Of a DNA stretch of 64,000 bases, positions 35,603 to 44,108 are shown one piece after another. The DNA is taken from positions 1 through 64,000 of IMG/VR virus record IMGVR_UViG_3300023174_000001, one strand, 5' to 3'. Position 1 is the stretch's first letter, and each line of letters begins with the position of its first letter. Source of the DNA: a virus. The translations under genes and the position numbers were made by a program. The notes beneath the pieces are model-generated. The model did no database searches. It was not told the DNA's origin and worked only from the letters and a program-made list of their open reading frames with translations.

Positions 35603-38236
35603 ATGTCATCAGACCACAAAGAACGGCTAAAAAAGGCTACCGACTGGTACGCCAAGCAGAATTGGAAGATTCTCCCTTGCTACGGAATCAATGATTCTGG
35701 TCGCTGTACCTGTAATGGTCAGCACGATGAACCTAAAGATGTAGGTAAGCATCCAGCAATTGGAGATTGGAATACCCGTGCTTCCGATGATGAATTAGTT
35801 GTACAGACTTGGTGGACCAATTCCCCTGAGAACAATGTTGGCGTTGTATGCCAGAAGTCTGGCTTCTTTGTAATTGACATTGACCCACGCTCTGGTGGTA
35901 TTGACTCTTGGGAAAAGTTTCAAGAACTTATGGAGTATGACCTACCTGAAACCGTAGAAGCGTACACTGGTGCGTATTCCTACAACGGAAAAAATTCTCG
36001 TGGTCGCCACATCTATTACAGAATTGCCGACAGTGAAAAACTAATCGGAAACTTGAAATCTCTAAACTTGCCGGGCATTGACATCAAGCACAACGGTTAT
36101 GTTTTACTTGCACCGTCTCGCCACTTCTCTGGTGTGAATTACGAGTGGGTTGAGGGTAAGGCTCCTTGGCAAATTTCTATTGCGGATGCTAACGAAAAAC
36201 TGCTTTCAATTTTGCGTAAAGGTGGCCGTAGAAACACTGGAACTTCACTAGGAGACGGAGACTGGGGTTCTTTCTCTGAACTTGATTACAGTGGCGAATC
36301 TGTAGACATTGCTAAGTTTCTTGAGGAGGGTATTGACGAGGGCTCTCGTGCCGTAGATATCTATAAGTTGGCTTGTGCTCTTGCCAACAAGATGGGCGTG
36401 GATACCGAATACAAGCGTATGGCGATTGAAACACTGATGATTCGTTTCAACCACGAAAAGGTTCGCCCGCCTATGGAACTTGAGGGCCCGAATTCTTTGC
36501 TTATGCACACTCGTCGTGCCATTGAATTTGTTTCCAACAATCCAATTACAGAAGCGATTTGGCCTGGACTTCAAGATTGGGCTACTAAAAATAAAAATCA
36601 AAATGTTGCTGGCTATCAAGGTCAAGTAGAGCGTGAAAGTACTTCTGACCCAGATGATGTAGAGATTTATCAAAGCACCTCACTTCACGGAACCGTTGGT
36701 GGTGCCGTAGACGAGGCTGCTCGTAATGGAATTTCTATCGCTCAGGCTTTCGGTTCTGGCGACATTGACATTCCTAAAGACCCAGACGCTATCACTGAAG
36801 CAGAGGGTGGAACTCCAGGCAAGCGTTCCCTATCAGATATTGGTAATGGTCGTAGATTAGTAGACGCTTTTGGTTCTTCTGTTCGCTACACTCCAGGAAT
36901 TGGTTGGTTTATTTGGAACGGTCAGTACTGGAAAGCCGATGCGGAAGATTTAGGTATGCAGGAGTTGGCTAAGAAACTAGCACCAATCATTGCTTCTGAA
37001 GTTTCTCAGTACGATGACCAAGACAAGAAAAACGATGTCGTAAAGTGGGCTGGACAAGCCAAGGCTAATGGTCGCCTAAACAGTGCCATTGATAGTGCCA
37101 ACTCTGATACTCGTGTTGTCACAGCAGTTGAGTCTTGGGATGGAGATAAGCATCTTCTAGGCGTAGCAAATGGTGTAGTTGATTTGAAAACTGGTGAACT
37201 CATAAAAGGTAGACCAGAACTTCACATTACAAAGAGAGCACCTGTTGGCTATACTCAAGGACTACGCAATGTTCGTTGGGAGCAGTTTGTTGACTTTGCT
37301 ACTGGTGGAGATAAAGAACTTCAAGAATGGCTTCAGCGTGCTGCTGGATACACTCTTACTGGTTTGAATACTCAAGATGTTATGTTCTTGGTTTACGGTC
37401 CGCCGGGTTCTGGTAAGAACACATTTGTTGAAGCACTCGTAAAAGCATTAGGCACTCAGCAATACTCTTGGCCTCTAGACTCAAGTATCCTTGCCGCTAA
37501 TGATGGGTCATCTAGTAGCACTGACCTATACCACTGGGCGGAACTTCGTGGTCGTCGTATGGTTTGGGTTGACGAGTTACCAGACTCCGAGCGTCTAAAA
37601 GAAAACTCGGTAAAGAAACTTACTGGCTCATCTGAAATTTCTGCTCGTTCTCCAGGTGAAAAGCCATTCACATTTGAGTCAAGTGCTAAGTTGTGGGTCA
37701 CCACCAACCACAGACCTATCATTACTGACGAGGCTATGTGGAGAAGACTTCGCCCTGTGCCTTGGAGCAATGTTCCAGATAATCCAGACCCTGACCTAAA
37801 GGCTTACTTGTTTGACCCTGAGGGTGCTCTACCTGCTGTGCTGTCTTGGGCTGTCGAGGGAGCAATAAGATATTTGAACTCTAGTGCTAGAGACCCTCTT
37901 GGTTGGTGTACTGCTGTAAAAACTGCTGGCGAGATGTACCAAAAGAACGAAGACCGCATTGGTATGTTCTTGGAAGAAGAGACTAAGGAATCTAATGGTG
38001 GCTCCTTGGCTGTAAAGAACCTTTACTCTGTCTACCGTATGTGGTCAGAAGACCGCGGTGAAAGGGCTATGACTCAGATTGCGTTTCAGCGTAAACTCTC
38101 TGACCGTGGTCTTGATATAGTAGGACAAGGCTCTAGAGCAGAGATTCAGAATATGATTCTCTTGCCTAAGGCAGTACCAACATCAACTGATGTTGACTGG
38201 AGTGTTGTAAACAGATTCAATACAAACCGTTTCTAA
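35603..38236 (+). CDS. PrimPol-D5-like primase-helicase
   Basis: 877 aa from the ATG at 35603; a TTG six codons earlier could also serve. The N-terminal 220 residues are a primase-polymerase domain: VGVVCQKSGFFVIDIDPRSG with the DxD pair, SRGRHIYYRI with catalytic His, and GIDIKHNGYVLLAPS. The C-terminal third is a superfamily III helicase of the D5/P4 type: FLVYGPPGSGKNTFVEAL (Walker A), MVWVDELPDSERLKE (Walker B) and KLWVTTNHRPIITDE (motif C with Asn). One protein thus primes and unwinds at the phage origin. An early Cys cluster CYGINDSGRCTCNG may bind zinc. Confidence 0.9.
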   Translation: MSSDHKERLKKATDWYAKQNWKILPCYGINDSGRCTCNGQHDEPKDVGKHPAIGDWNTRASDDELVVQTWWTNSPENNVGVVCQKSGFFVIDIDPRSGGIDSWEKFQELMEYDLPETVEAYTGAYSYNGKNSRGRHIYYRIADSEKLIGNLKSLNLPGIDIKHNGYVLLAPSRHFSGVNYEWVEGKAPWQISIADANEKLLSILRKGGRRNTGTSLGDGDWGSFSELDYSGESVDIAKFLEEGIDEGSRAVDIYKLACALANKMGVDTEYKRMAIETLMIRFNHEKVRPPMELEGPNSLLMHTRRAIEFVSNNPITEAIWPGLQDWATKNKNQNVAGYQGQVERESTSDPDDVEIYQSTSLHGTVGGAVDEAARNGISIAQAFGSGDIDIPKDPDAITEAEGGTPGKRSLSDIGNGRRLVDAFGSSVRYTPGIGWFIWNGQYWKADAEDLGMQELAKKLAPIIASEVSQYDDQDKKNDVVKWAGQAKANGRLNSAIDSANSDTRVVTAVESWDGDKHLLGVANGVVDLKTGELIKGRPELHITKRAPVGYTQGLRNVRWEQFVDFATGGDKELQEWLQRAAGYTLTGLNTQDVMFLVYGPPGSGKNTFVEALVKALGTQQYSWPLDSSILAANDGSSSSTDLYHWAELRGRRMVWVDELPDSERLKENSVKKLTGSSEISARSPGEKPFTFESSAKLWVTTNHRPIITDEAMWRRLRPVPWSNVPDNPDPDLKAYLFDPEGALPAVLSWAVEGAIRYLNSSARDPLGWCTAVKTAGEMYQKNEDRIGMFLEEETKESNGGSLAVKNLYSVYRMWSEDRGERAMTQIAFQRKLSDRGLDIVGQGSRAEIQNMILLPKAVPTSTDVDWSVVNRFNTNRF

Positions 38237-38299
38237 GCACTTACCTACACAGATATGTTGTAGAGTAAAAATGTCTAGTTGCGGGAGAGTAACAAGATA

Positions 38300-38325
38300 G
38301 GGCTGGGGTCGCAAGACCTCAGTCC
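38300..38325 (+). other. Leader hairpin with GCAA tetraloop
   Basis: GGCTGGGGTC (38301-38310) pairs with GACCTCAGTCC (38315-38325) across a GCAA (GNRA) loop, with two G-T pairs. It ends 19 bases before the ATG at 38345, so it lies in the 5' leader of the glycosyltransferase mRNA. No T-tract follows, and AGAAAGAT comes after it as a ribosome site. Confidence 0.6.
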
Positions 38326-38344
38326 TCCTAACAGAAAGATAAAT

Positions 38345-39196
38345 ATGAAAATTGTAATTGGTACACCTATGTATGGTGGAAACTCTAAGAGCGTCTATGT
38401 ATCTTGCTTGACGCAACTCACTGCTTTACTAAATCAGGCAGGGCATCAAGTAAACCTTATGTCTATTACTAACGAAAGCCTAATCACTAGAGCAAGAAAT
38501 ACTCTTGCTCATATGTTTATGAAGAGCGATGCCGATGCTTTGCTATTTATTGATGGCGACCACGGATGGGTTTCTGAAGACATTGTAAAGATGGTCAACT
38601 CAGGTAAAGACCTTATTGGTGCCATCTACCCTATGAAGTCCATCAATTGGGACAATGTTCGTAAGGCTGCTCTTGCTGGTAGAGAAAATCTCGAACTCTA
38701 CTCTGGAAACTTTGCTGTTAATTTTTTGCCAGACTCTCAGACTTTTAAAGCAGACGAGCCTTTTAAGGTTCGTGATGTTGGTACTGGAATGATGTTTATT
38801 CGTCGTAATGTTTTTGAGGAGATGGCTAAATCAGATTTAGTTGCTAAATATAGAAACAACTCTCCTACTATTGAAATTGAAATGGGCGAAGAAATTAATG
38901 AGTTTTTTACTACTTACATCACGCCTGAGCCAGAGTCTATTCTTTTATCTGAAGACTATGCTTTCTGCGACATTTGGCGTAAGTTAGGTCACGATGCGTA
39001 CGCTGCTCCTTGGGTAAGAATTACTCACGCTGGTGAATATAACTTCCCTGGCTACTTCCTGAATACTTTAGAGATTCAAGGACAAGTGGAAGGTACTACA
39101 AATGGAACTTTTAGCCAGCCAGTCCCTACTGAATTGAGTCAATCAGATTCTTTACAGTCGTTGGATACCATAATCGCTGATTCTGAGTTGGAATAG
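38345..39196 (+). CDS. GT-A glycosyltransferase
   Basis: 283 aa from the ATG at 38345, which follows AGAAAG; longer readings have no ribosome site. It starts as a nucleotide-sugar fold (MKIVIGTPMYGGNSKSVY), keeps RARNTLAHMFMKSDADALLF and the DxD-type metal motif in FIDGDHGWVSED, and has DVGTGMMFIRRNVFEEM, typical of GT2-like enzymes. HAGEYNFPGYF near the end may bind the acceptor. Its 3' end overlaps the converging recombinase gene by 71 bases, which is unusual in this compact but mostly 1-10-base-overlap genome. Confidence 0.75.
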   Translation: MKIVIGTPMYGGNSKSVYVSCLTQLTALLNQAGHQVNLMSITNESLITRARNTLAHMFMKSDADALLFIDGDHGWVSEDIVKMVNSGKDLIGAIYPMKSINWDNVRKAALAGRENLELYSGNFAVNFLPDSQTFKADEPFKVRDVGTGMMFIRRNVFEEMAKSDLVAKYRNNSPTIEIEMGEEINEFFTTYITPEPESILLSEDYAFCDIWRKLGHDAYAAPWVRITHAGEYNFPGYFLNTLEIQGQVEGTTNGTFSQPVPTELSQSDSLQSLDTIIADSELE

Positions 39197-39785
39197 AGTC
39201 TCGGTTTAGTCCGTCAGCAATCTTTTTAAATGAAGCCCCCTGAGAGCGTTCAAAGATAATTCGGTCTTTGATTTCTTGGGGGGTTTTGTTCATTGGCCCC
39301 ATGTCTACTCCCCAAACAATTCCACGCTGGCGACGGTCTTTATGGACATCCTTCTGTCGCTCAGAGATAATCCCACGCTCCATCTCAGCCAAAGCAGACA
39401 TAATCGTAACCACGAAACGCCCTTGATAGGTGGAGGTGTCTAAGTTTAGGTCAAGCATTACCAAACGCCAATTGTTTACATTAGCCCTATCTACAATGCT
39501 CAAGAAGTCCTTCGTAGAGCGTGCCAAACGGTCTATGCGGGTGACAAATATTGCTTTGGCTTCTCCACTATCCAACCGTTTCAAAGCGTCTGTAAGGGCT
39601 GGTCTGCCCGTAATTGACTTACCTGAACGACCTTCTTCCCTAACAACTTCTACATTCTCGTACCCTGCTAGTTTGGCGGCTTGCTCTAGTTGTCTAGTCT
39701 GAACATCTAGGCTCACTCCGTCGCTGGCTTGAAGTTGAGTAGAGACTCTTGTATATAATAAAGCCAAATCTTTATTCGGTTCCAT
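39126..39785 (-). CDS. Small serine recombinase (resolvase/invertase family)
   Basis: 219 aa. ALLYTRVSTQLQASDGVSL carries catalytic Ser15 next to the conserved Arg; FVTRIDRLARSTKDFL holds the Arg pair and EMERGIISERQKD starts the long E helix. After the catalytic domain, at about 155-215, is a short Recombinase/HTH-like region (GASFKKIADGLNRDSIPTQ). It is shorter than large serine integrases (over 450 aa), so it is more like a resolvase or DNA invertase. It terminates the - strand block that carries the tail-fibre genes, and its end overlaps the glycosyltransferase tail to tail. Confidence 0.85.
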   Translation of the reverse strand: MEPNKDLALLYTRVSTQLQASDGVSLDVQTRQLEQAAKLAGYENVEVVREEGRSGKSITGRPALTDALKRLDSGEAKAIFVTRIDRLARSTKDFLSIVDRANVNNWRLVMLDLNLDTSTYQGRFVVTIMSALAEMERGIISERQKDVHKDRRQRGIVWGVDMGPMNKTPQEIKDRIIFERSQGASFKKIADGLNRDSIPTQNQRLWYPTTVKNLIDSIQ

Positions 39786-40128
39786 TGGTATCCGTCTGTT
39801 TTCCTTGTGCCAACTGAACCTTACGCTTTTTCTTATATTCTTTTGCCAAATGCTGTTCAGTTTTGTTCTTAGCGTGTACGGTCTTAATCATTTCTAATGA
39901 GCAACTTCTGAATGACTCCATCTTTCTTGACCCACCCCAGACATCTATCCACTCTTTACCTTTTTCGGTTTTTACATATTTTATAAATATGTATCTACCA
40001 GACCAGCCTTGAATTTTTAGTTCCGTGCCGGGCCTCACATTGCGACCATTGATTTGCATCTCAGTAGTAATTTCCCAAAGTGCGTTTGGTTTTACTGACT
40101 CTACAATTTGTTGTTTCTTTTTAGACAT
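39772..40128 (-). CDS. Conserved actinophage hypothetical protein (basic)
   Basis: 118 aa. EITTEMQINGRNVRPGTELK, then KIQGWSGRYIFIKYV and EWIDVWGGSRKMESFRSC, reads as a five-strand small barrel with a basic helical tail (KEYKKKRKVQLAQGK). I have the impression of similar proteins in many actinobacteriophages, with no assigned function. The fold and positive charge suggest nucleic-acid binding. It overlaps the recombinase start by 14 bases, so the two are probably made together. Confidence 0.6.
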   Translation of the reverse strand: MSKKKQQIVESVKPNALWEITTEMQINGRNVRPGTELKIQGWSGRYIFIKYVKTEKGKEWIDVWGGSRKMESFRSCSLEMIKTVHAKNKTEQHLAKEYKKKRKVQLAQGKQTDTNGTE

Positions 40129-40158
40129 TGCTTACTCCTATCGGTAAAGACAAGCCTA

Positions 40159-41256
40159 TCATAAAGATATAGTTTTGTCAATACCCACATATTCGTGTGA
40201 ATAACTCCAGCGATTTGGGTCGATGCTCCATCTCGCTTTTCCGTCTAAGTTTAGGCCGTCTGTGCGACGCTTATGATTTTTAGATGTCGGTTTCCACAGT
40301 GCTGACTGGTCTCTGTACCCGCCAAGGCGTGGATGGCTGGTCTTAGAAAAATATCTTTTGCCGTTGTCTAAATAGTGCTGGGCAACGGCTTCTGAAATTT
40401 TTGGTCCAAAGCCAAACCCTTGAAAATCTGGTAGCACCACAAGACGGTGCTCTCTGTATGCTTCTTTTACTGTTCCAGACGGGTAAGCAAGTGAAGATGC
40501 AAACCCTACTACTGACCCGTTCCAGAGTGCCAAGTAGCAGTGTGCTGACTTGTTGAGCGATTCGGAGAGATAGTGGTGCGGAGCAAAGTGCTTCCAAACT
40601 TCGTTTGAGCAAGGATGGATTTCAAGAACCAAGTCTGGTCGATGAAGATACCTTCCCGAAGCCCACTCGCCTCTGTCAGTGTCAATAATCCAATCTGGTT
40701 CTAGATACTCAAGTACATCTCTATGACAAGTAGCAAGAACTATACCTTTTACATTATTTTTTCTGACATAGCGAGCCATCGCAGTTGAGGCAGCCTTAGC
40801 AACATTGCGGTCAATCACAGAAGTAAACTCGTCAATCAAAGCATTGTTGTGTAGAGAACGAGCCAAGTCAGCACGAAACTGCTGGCCATTTGAAAGTACA
40901 TTGTAAGGTTTTACCCACTCTGGCACCGACATAAGTCCAGCAGCAGAAAGTTTTTCATTAGCGTCTACTGGAGTATTGAAGTGCGAGGCTATTGATTGAT
41001 TTTCTTGCCAAATAAGTTTTTCTTGGATAGTCCCGAATTGGGACAAAAGTTTTGATTTTCCAGTTCCAGATGCCCCAACAATAACCCCGATGCCAAAGTC
41101 TTTAGGTAGGTCTGTAGGTAGCAGATACGGGAAAAACTGCTCTGTTCCATCTGATTTGTAGTCAAAAGGTTTTATCAGTTCTTGAGTAATATCATCTAAA
41201 ACTACCCGTGAAATAAGGGGAGTCTGAGAACGCTCTAAAGGTTTCCAGTCAGTCAT
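40159..41256 (-). CDS. ABC-type ATPase fused to a GNAT acyltransferase domain
   Basis: 365 aa. N-terminal ABC ATPase: Walker A GASGTGKSK at 61-69, signature-like LSNGQQFRADLA at 121-132 and Walker B ALIDEFTS at 139-146, then ATCHRD as H-loop. There is no transmembrane part, so it is not a transporter. Residues about 225-315 form a GNAT domain (CYLALWNGSVVGFASSLAYP, RLVVLPDFQGFGFGPKISEA with the acyl-CoA loop). The final part, TSHPRLGGYRDQSALWKP, resembles the Mom-like branch of GNATs that modify adenine in phage DNA. A role in DNA modification is inferred, not shown. Confidence 0.75.
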   Translation of the reverse strand: MTDWKPLERSQTPLISRVVLDDITQELIKPFDYKSDGTEQFFPYLLPTDLPKDFGIGVIVGASGTGKSKLLSQFGTIQEKLIWQENQSIASHFNTPVDANEKLSAAGLMSVPEWVKPYNVLSNGQQFRADLARSLHNNALIDEFTSVIDRNVAKAASTAMARYVRKNNVKGIVLATCHRDVLEYLEPDWIIDTDRGEWASGRYLHRPDLVLEIHPCSNEVWKHFAPHHYLSESLNKSAHCYLALWNGSVVGFASSLAYPSGTVKEAYREHRLVVLPDFQGFGFGPKISEAVAQHYLDNGKRYFSKTSHPRLGGYRDQSALWKPTSKNHKRRTDGLNLDGKARWSIDPNRWSYSHEYVGIDKTISL

Positions 41257-41295
41257 AAAGATAGCCTAGCACCCGGCGTGCGACAATTGTTGTAT

Positions 41296-41454
41296 ATGGG
41301 ACAACAAAATAAAGTGCCAGACCCTTACAGGTGTCAAGTATGTAATTCCTTTTTTGTGGTACAAATGCTGGCTCGGTGCTGTGAGATGAAGCACGATGGA
41401 GTTGTCTTTGAGAGACGGCCTGAGCAGGAGCCTAGACCTAAATCAAAGGAATAA
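41296..41454 (+). CDS. Tiny putative zinc-finger protein on the opposite strand
   Basis: 52 aa, the only convincing + strand gene within the - strand block. YRCQVCNSFFVVQMLARCCE followed by MKH provides two CxxC/CC pairs and a His, a plausible zinc finger; the tail is charged (FERRPEQEPRPKSKE). No Shine-Dalgarno is visible, so it may be leaderless. It is convergent with the 81-aa Cys protein, with 4 bases between their stops. Confidence is limited by size. Confidence 0.5.
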   Translation: MGQQNKVPDPYRCQVCNSFFVVQMLARCCEMKHDGVVFERRPEQEPRPKSKE

Positions 41455-41458
41455 GTTA

Positions 41459-41704
41459 TTACCACTTGCCAAGTGGACACTTGGCTGCTTCTAATTTTGT
41501 CTTGAATTCCATAAAGCATCCGCATTGCTTACACTGGTCTACTACTTTGATAAGTTCTGGACACTCTCTACAGATAGCCATACGACCAGCAGCGTGACTT
41601 TCGTCAATCTTACGGGTCTTAGGGTTTAGCAGGTCTAACGGTGTTACACCGTTCTTTTCCTTGTACTGCTCCCAACGAGATTTTTTAGGCTCAGTGCTCA
41701 CCAT
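41459..41704 (-). CDS. Cys-rich small phage protein (zinc-binding)
   Basis: 81 aa. AICRECPELIKVVDQCKQCG, then CFMEFKTKLEAAKCPLGKW, gives six Cys in the order CxxC...CxxC-x-C...C with a closing CPxxKW, a pattern I recognise from small proteins in many marine and freshwater phages and some bacteria. It should fold around one or two zinc ions. Function is unknown; the location next to fibre genes suggests expression in the late cassette. Its start overlaps the end of the next - strand gene by 14 bases. Confidence 0.7.
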   Translation of the reverse strand: MVSTEPKKSRWEQYKEKNGVTPLDLLNPKTRKIDESHAAGRMAICRECPELIKVVDQCKQCGCFMEFKTKLEAAKCPLGKW

Positions 41705-42086
41705 GGAACCTGTCTAAAGTAGTCATATCTGTATCTAATATCACAAACTCATTATTGACAAACAAGGCATTTGGAGACGACACATACATTCCATAAGGAT
41801 AATCTAAAAGGCTAAGTACTTGTGGGTTGCTTAGTAGAATGCTTCCAAAATATTCAGTGGTCTGTAGTTCTTCTAAAACTGTACCTTCTTTTAAAAATCT
41901 AACTGTAATGCCATTGTGTTCTGGGTAGTTAGCGGAGATATCCACTACCTCGTCTGCCTCTTGAAAAATAGTGGCGTGTCCTACATAAAGTGGTAAATCA
42001 TAGACGCACTGGGTATCTATAACCCAGACTAGGGGTACACCATTTACACCTTTGTGTACAAATTCAAGAGAACTATCTGTAAGCAT
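41691..42086 (-). CDS. Hypothetical protein of the fibre cassette
   Basis: 131 aa, no family recognised. It is largely beta (VNGVPLVWVIDTQCVYDLPL, YGMYVSSPNALFVNNEFVIL) with aromatic residues and ends in a charged His-rich tip (LDRFHGEH). The position between structural-like fibre genes and a Cys-rich protein suggests either a fibre accessory/chaperone or a small virion protein. No membrane segment or signal peptide is present. Confidence 0.6.
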   Translation of the reverse strand: MLTDSSLEFVHKGVNGVPLVWVIDTQCVYDLPLYVGHATIFQEADEVVDISANYPEHNGITVRFLKEGTVLEELQTTEYFGSILLSNPQVLSLLDYPYGMYVSSPNALFVNNEFVILDTDMTTLDRFHGEH

Positions 42087-42095
42087 TTTATTATC

Positions 42096-42566
42096 CTAAC
42101 AGTTGTTTGGGTCAAAACCAGAGCCTGATGATGGAGAACAAGTCGCACCTGCTCCATATGGACCACAGGTGGAGGTTGATGTACAACAGCCGTAGGCAAT
42201 CTGTGCTGAAGTACATCTCCTATTAGTTCCAGTAGTTACCGTCATTGTAGAACTAAGCGTATTAGAACTTTCAGTTGCTCCTCCACCTGGATTGTTTACA
42301 GCAGTAATTGTAAAGGTATAAGTTCCATCAGTTGTTGGAGTTCCGCTAATATTTACATAAGTGTTAGCAAGATAAGTAAATGTCATTCCTGTAGGAATAG
42401 AGCCCGTTGTGACGCTTGCAGATGTAAAGTTAGAAACAACAAAACTGAGAGCGTACCCATATCCAGTGTAATAACTGCCAGTAAAAGTTCCAAAATAAAA
42501 ATTTGGTGTAGGTGCAACACTTACACCTTTTAGGGAACCAATCAGACCAGCAACTACACCAGACAT
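42096..42566 (-). CDS. Ig-like (He_PIG-type) virion protein with Cys-rich tail
   Basis: 156 aa. SIPTGMTFTYLANTYVNISG followed by TPTTDGTYTFTITAVN is the putative Ig fold found in adhesins and phage surface proteins. The first 15 residues (MSGVVAGLIGSLKGV) are Gly/Val-rich. The last 40 residues hold six Cys (RCTSAQIAYGCCTSTSTCGP, then ATCSPSSGSGFDPNNC), unusual for a phage fibre and able to form disulfides outside the cell. It is coupled to the upstream fibre gene by a one-base overlap, so it probably decorates that fibre. Confidence 0.65.
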   Translation of the reverse strand: MSGVVAGLIGSLKGVSVAPTPNFYFGTFTGSYYTGYGYALSFVVSNFTSASVTTGSIPTGMTFTYLANTYVNISGTPTTDGTYTFTITAVNNPGGGATESSNTLSSTMTVTTGTNRRCTSAQIAYGCCTSTSTCGPYGAGATCSPSSGSGFDPNNC

Positions 42567-43852
42567 TATGTTAATCCGTTACCGCTAATAATCCAAGTAG
42601 TGCCAGTTGTCTTTACTGCTGTAGCCATACCGTTGGCAGCAAGAGTTCTAGTTCCAGTAGTTCCAGCACCTGCTAAATACATTGTGTCTGTAGTAATAGC
42701 AATAGATAGTGAAACGGATGGGGCAGTAATAAATGTAAGAGTTGTTCCGATTTCAAAAGCCACATTCGTGTTGGCTGGAATAGTGTGAGTCAACGCTGTA
42801 GTAGTTGTGTAAATATGTTTACCAGCGTGTGTTGCCAGAATTGCGGTGTTGGCGGATACAGAAATTTGAGGTAGGCCAATGTAGCCAGCCGTGCTTGCTG
42901 ATGTAGCAGCGACAGCGTTGGCTGGAGTAATGGTTGGGGTAGTTCCAAATACAAGAACACCCGTACCAGTTTCGTCAGAGATAACACCTGCTAGTTGAGC
43001 AGAGGTAGTTGCTGCGTAGTAAGTGTTGCTCAGAGTTGGTTGAATCCAGAACGGAGCGTTAGTGCTTGAGTTGAAAGCAAGTGTTGAGTTATTTGTGGCT
43101 GTTCTTGCTAAGTAGGTTGTTGTATTTGCTGCTGATTGATATGGCAATGAGCCAGCAGCACCGCCCAAAACATTTGATGTTGAGCCAGATGTGGCGACAT
43201 TTAGGTTTGCTACTTGTGTTGTAGATGTAACTGTAAATGGGGCTGTGCCAGTAGCCACATTTGAGACAAATGACGGTGCTGTAACTGAGCCTGGGAATAA
43301 AGTATTTCCAGAGCCATCAAGAATGGTTGCAGTTCTTGCTAGCGTTGTAAATACGCCAGTATATTGTCTTACATAGATTGGCTCGGTGCCATCGTCTGCG
43401 GTTGCAAGTTCCACAAAACCTGCGTTTGTGGCAGTTCCACCAATACGAATTCTGAATTGGTCGTTGTCTGCCATGTTTCCATAAACAAGGTCAGTGGAGT
43501 TAGTTCCTGTAACAGTATTTATCACATAGCCAGATGTAGCAACATTTAGGTTGGCTACTTGTGTTGTTGAAGATACGGTAAACGGTGCGGTGCCTGTAGC
43601 GATGGTAGATGTAAATGTACCGCTTGTATTTACACCGCTAGTGTTAGAGACAACCAAAGCGTTGGTGATTGTTCCACCGTTAAATACCGCTGCTTGATAG
43701 CCAAGTGAAGCCCATGCGGTTGACCCAGTTCCAATTTTAAACTTTTGAGTGTCAGTTTCAAAGCCAATTTCACCAGCAGCCAAAGTTGGATTAGTGCTAG
43801 TCCAGTTTGCTGCGGTGTCTCTACGAACTTGAAGTTTAGTAGATACAGCCAT
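42566..43852 (-). CDS. Tail fibre protein, short form
   Basis: 428 aa. The N-terminus, TKLQVRRDTAANWTSTNPTL then AAGEIGFETDTQKFKIGTGS, is the attachment module common to many phage fibres and shared with the 687-aa fibre at 44109. The rest is Ala/Thr/Ser/Val beta repeat; the unit TAPFTVSSTTQVANLNVATS occurs twice with small changes. There is no obvious C-terminal lectin domain. The stop overlaps the ATG of the Ig-like protein gene. It probably mediates receptor choice; the repeats suggest frequent recombination. Confidence 0.75.
   Translation of the reverse strand: MAVSTKLQVRRDTAANWTSTNPTLAAGEIGFETDTQKFKIGTGSTAWASLGYQAAVFNGGTITNALVVSNTSGVNTSGTFTSTIATGTAPFTVSSTTQVANLNVATSGYVINTVTGTNSTDLVYGNMADNDQFRIRIGGTATNAGFVELATADDGTEPIYVRQYTGVFTTLARTATILDGSGNTLFPGSVTAPSFVSNVATGTAPFTVTSTTQVANLNVATSGSTSNVLGGAAGSLPYQSAANTTTYLARTATNNSTLAFNSSTNAPFWIQPTLSNTYYAATTSAQLAGVISDETGTGVLVFGTTPTITPANAVAATSASTAGYIGLPQISVSANTAILATHAGKHIYTTTTALTHTIPANTNVAFEIGTTLTFITAPSVSLSIAITTDTMYLAGAGTTGTRTLAANGMATAVKTTGTTWIISGNGLT
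43731..43780. repeat. 50-bp exact repeat, copy A (fibre attachment module)
   Basis: The 50 bases here are identical to 46033-46082. Both lie at the same place in the N-terminal attachment module of two fibre genes (GEIGFETDTQKFKIG). Flanking bases differ, so it forms a short island of identity able to support homologous exchange between the fibres. Confidence 0.85.
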
Positions 43853-43855
43853 TTA

Positions 43856-44089
43856 CTACCCCTGTTCTGGAGGTAGTGAACTCAGTTCTTGCTGGTAAAC
43901 GCCAATGATGTTAGTAATCTCAGTAATTTTTTGCTCTGCTTCTAAGACTAAATCTCGTCTACCGTTTATTTCAGCACCCTGCTTATTTAAATTATACTGA
44001 TACCCCTCGGAAGCAAGTTGCTCGATACGCTTAATTAGCAGTTGTCTGCGTTCTTCTACTGGCAGTAGAAATGAAAAGTCTAATGTCAT
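43856..44089 (-). CDS. Small coiled-coil protein between fibre genes
   Basis: 77 aa. A short hydrophobic start (MTLDFSFLLPVEERRQLLIK) leads into a long amphipathic helix (RRDLVLEAEQKITEITNIIG) and an acidic tail. It is translated between the two fibre genes, 3 bases upstream of the short fibre start region. Size and helical content suggest a fibre assembly chaperone or a trimerisation adaptor, but no family is recognised. Confidence 0.6.
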   Translation of the reverse strand: MTLDFSFLLPVEERRQLLIKRIEQLASEGYQYNLNKQGAEINGRRDLVLEAEQKITEITNIIGVYQQELSSLPPEQG

Positions 44090-44108
44090 TTTATATCCTT
44101 AGGATTTA

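Noticed and set aside
36248-36673. 141-codon - strand frame inside the primase-helicase gene
   Set aside because: It lies fully within a well-supported gene with catalytic motifs and has no ribosome site or family likeness. A shadow frame.
39126-39785. Phage integrase for lysogeny
   Set aside because: The serine recombinase is only 219 residues, without the long C-terminal region of integrases, and no repressor, excisionase or attachment site is recognised nearby. A resolvase or invertase role is more likely.
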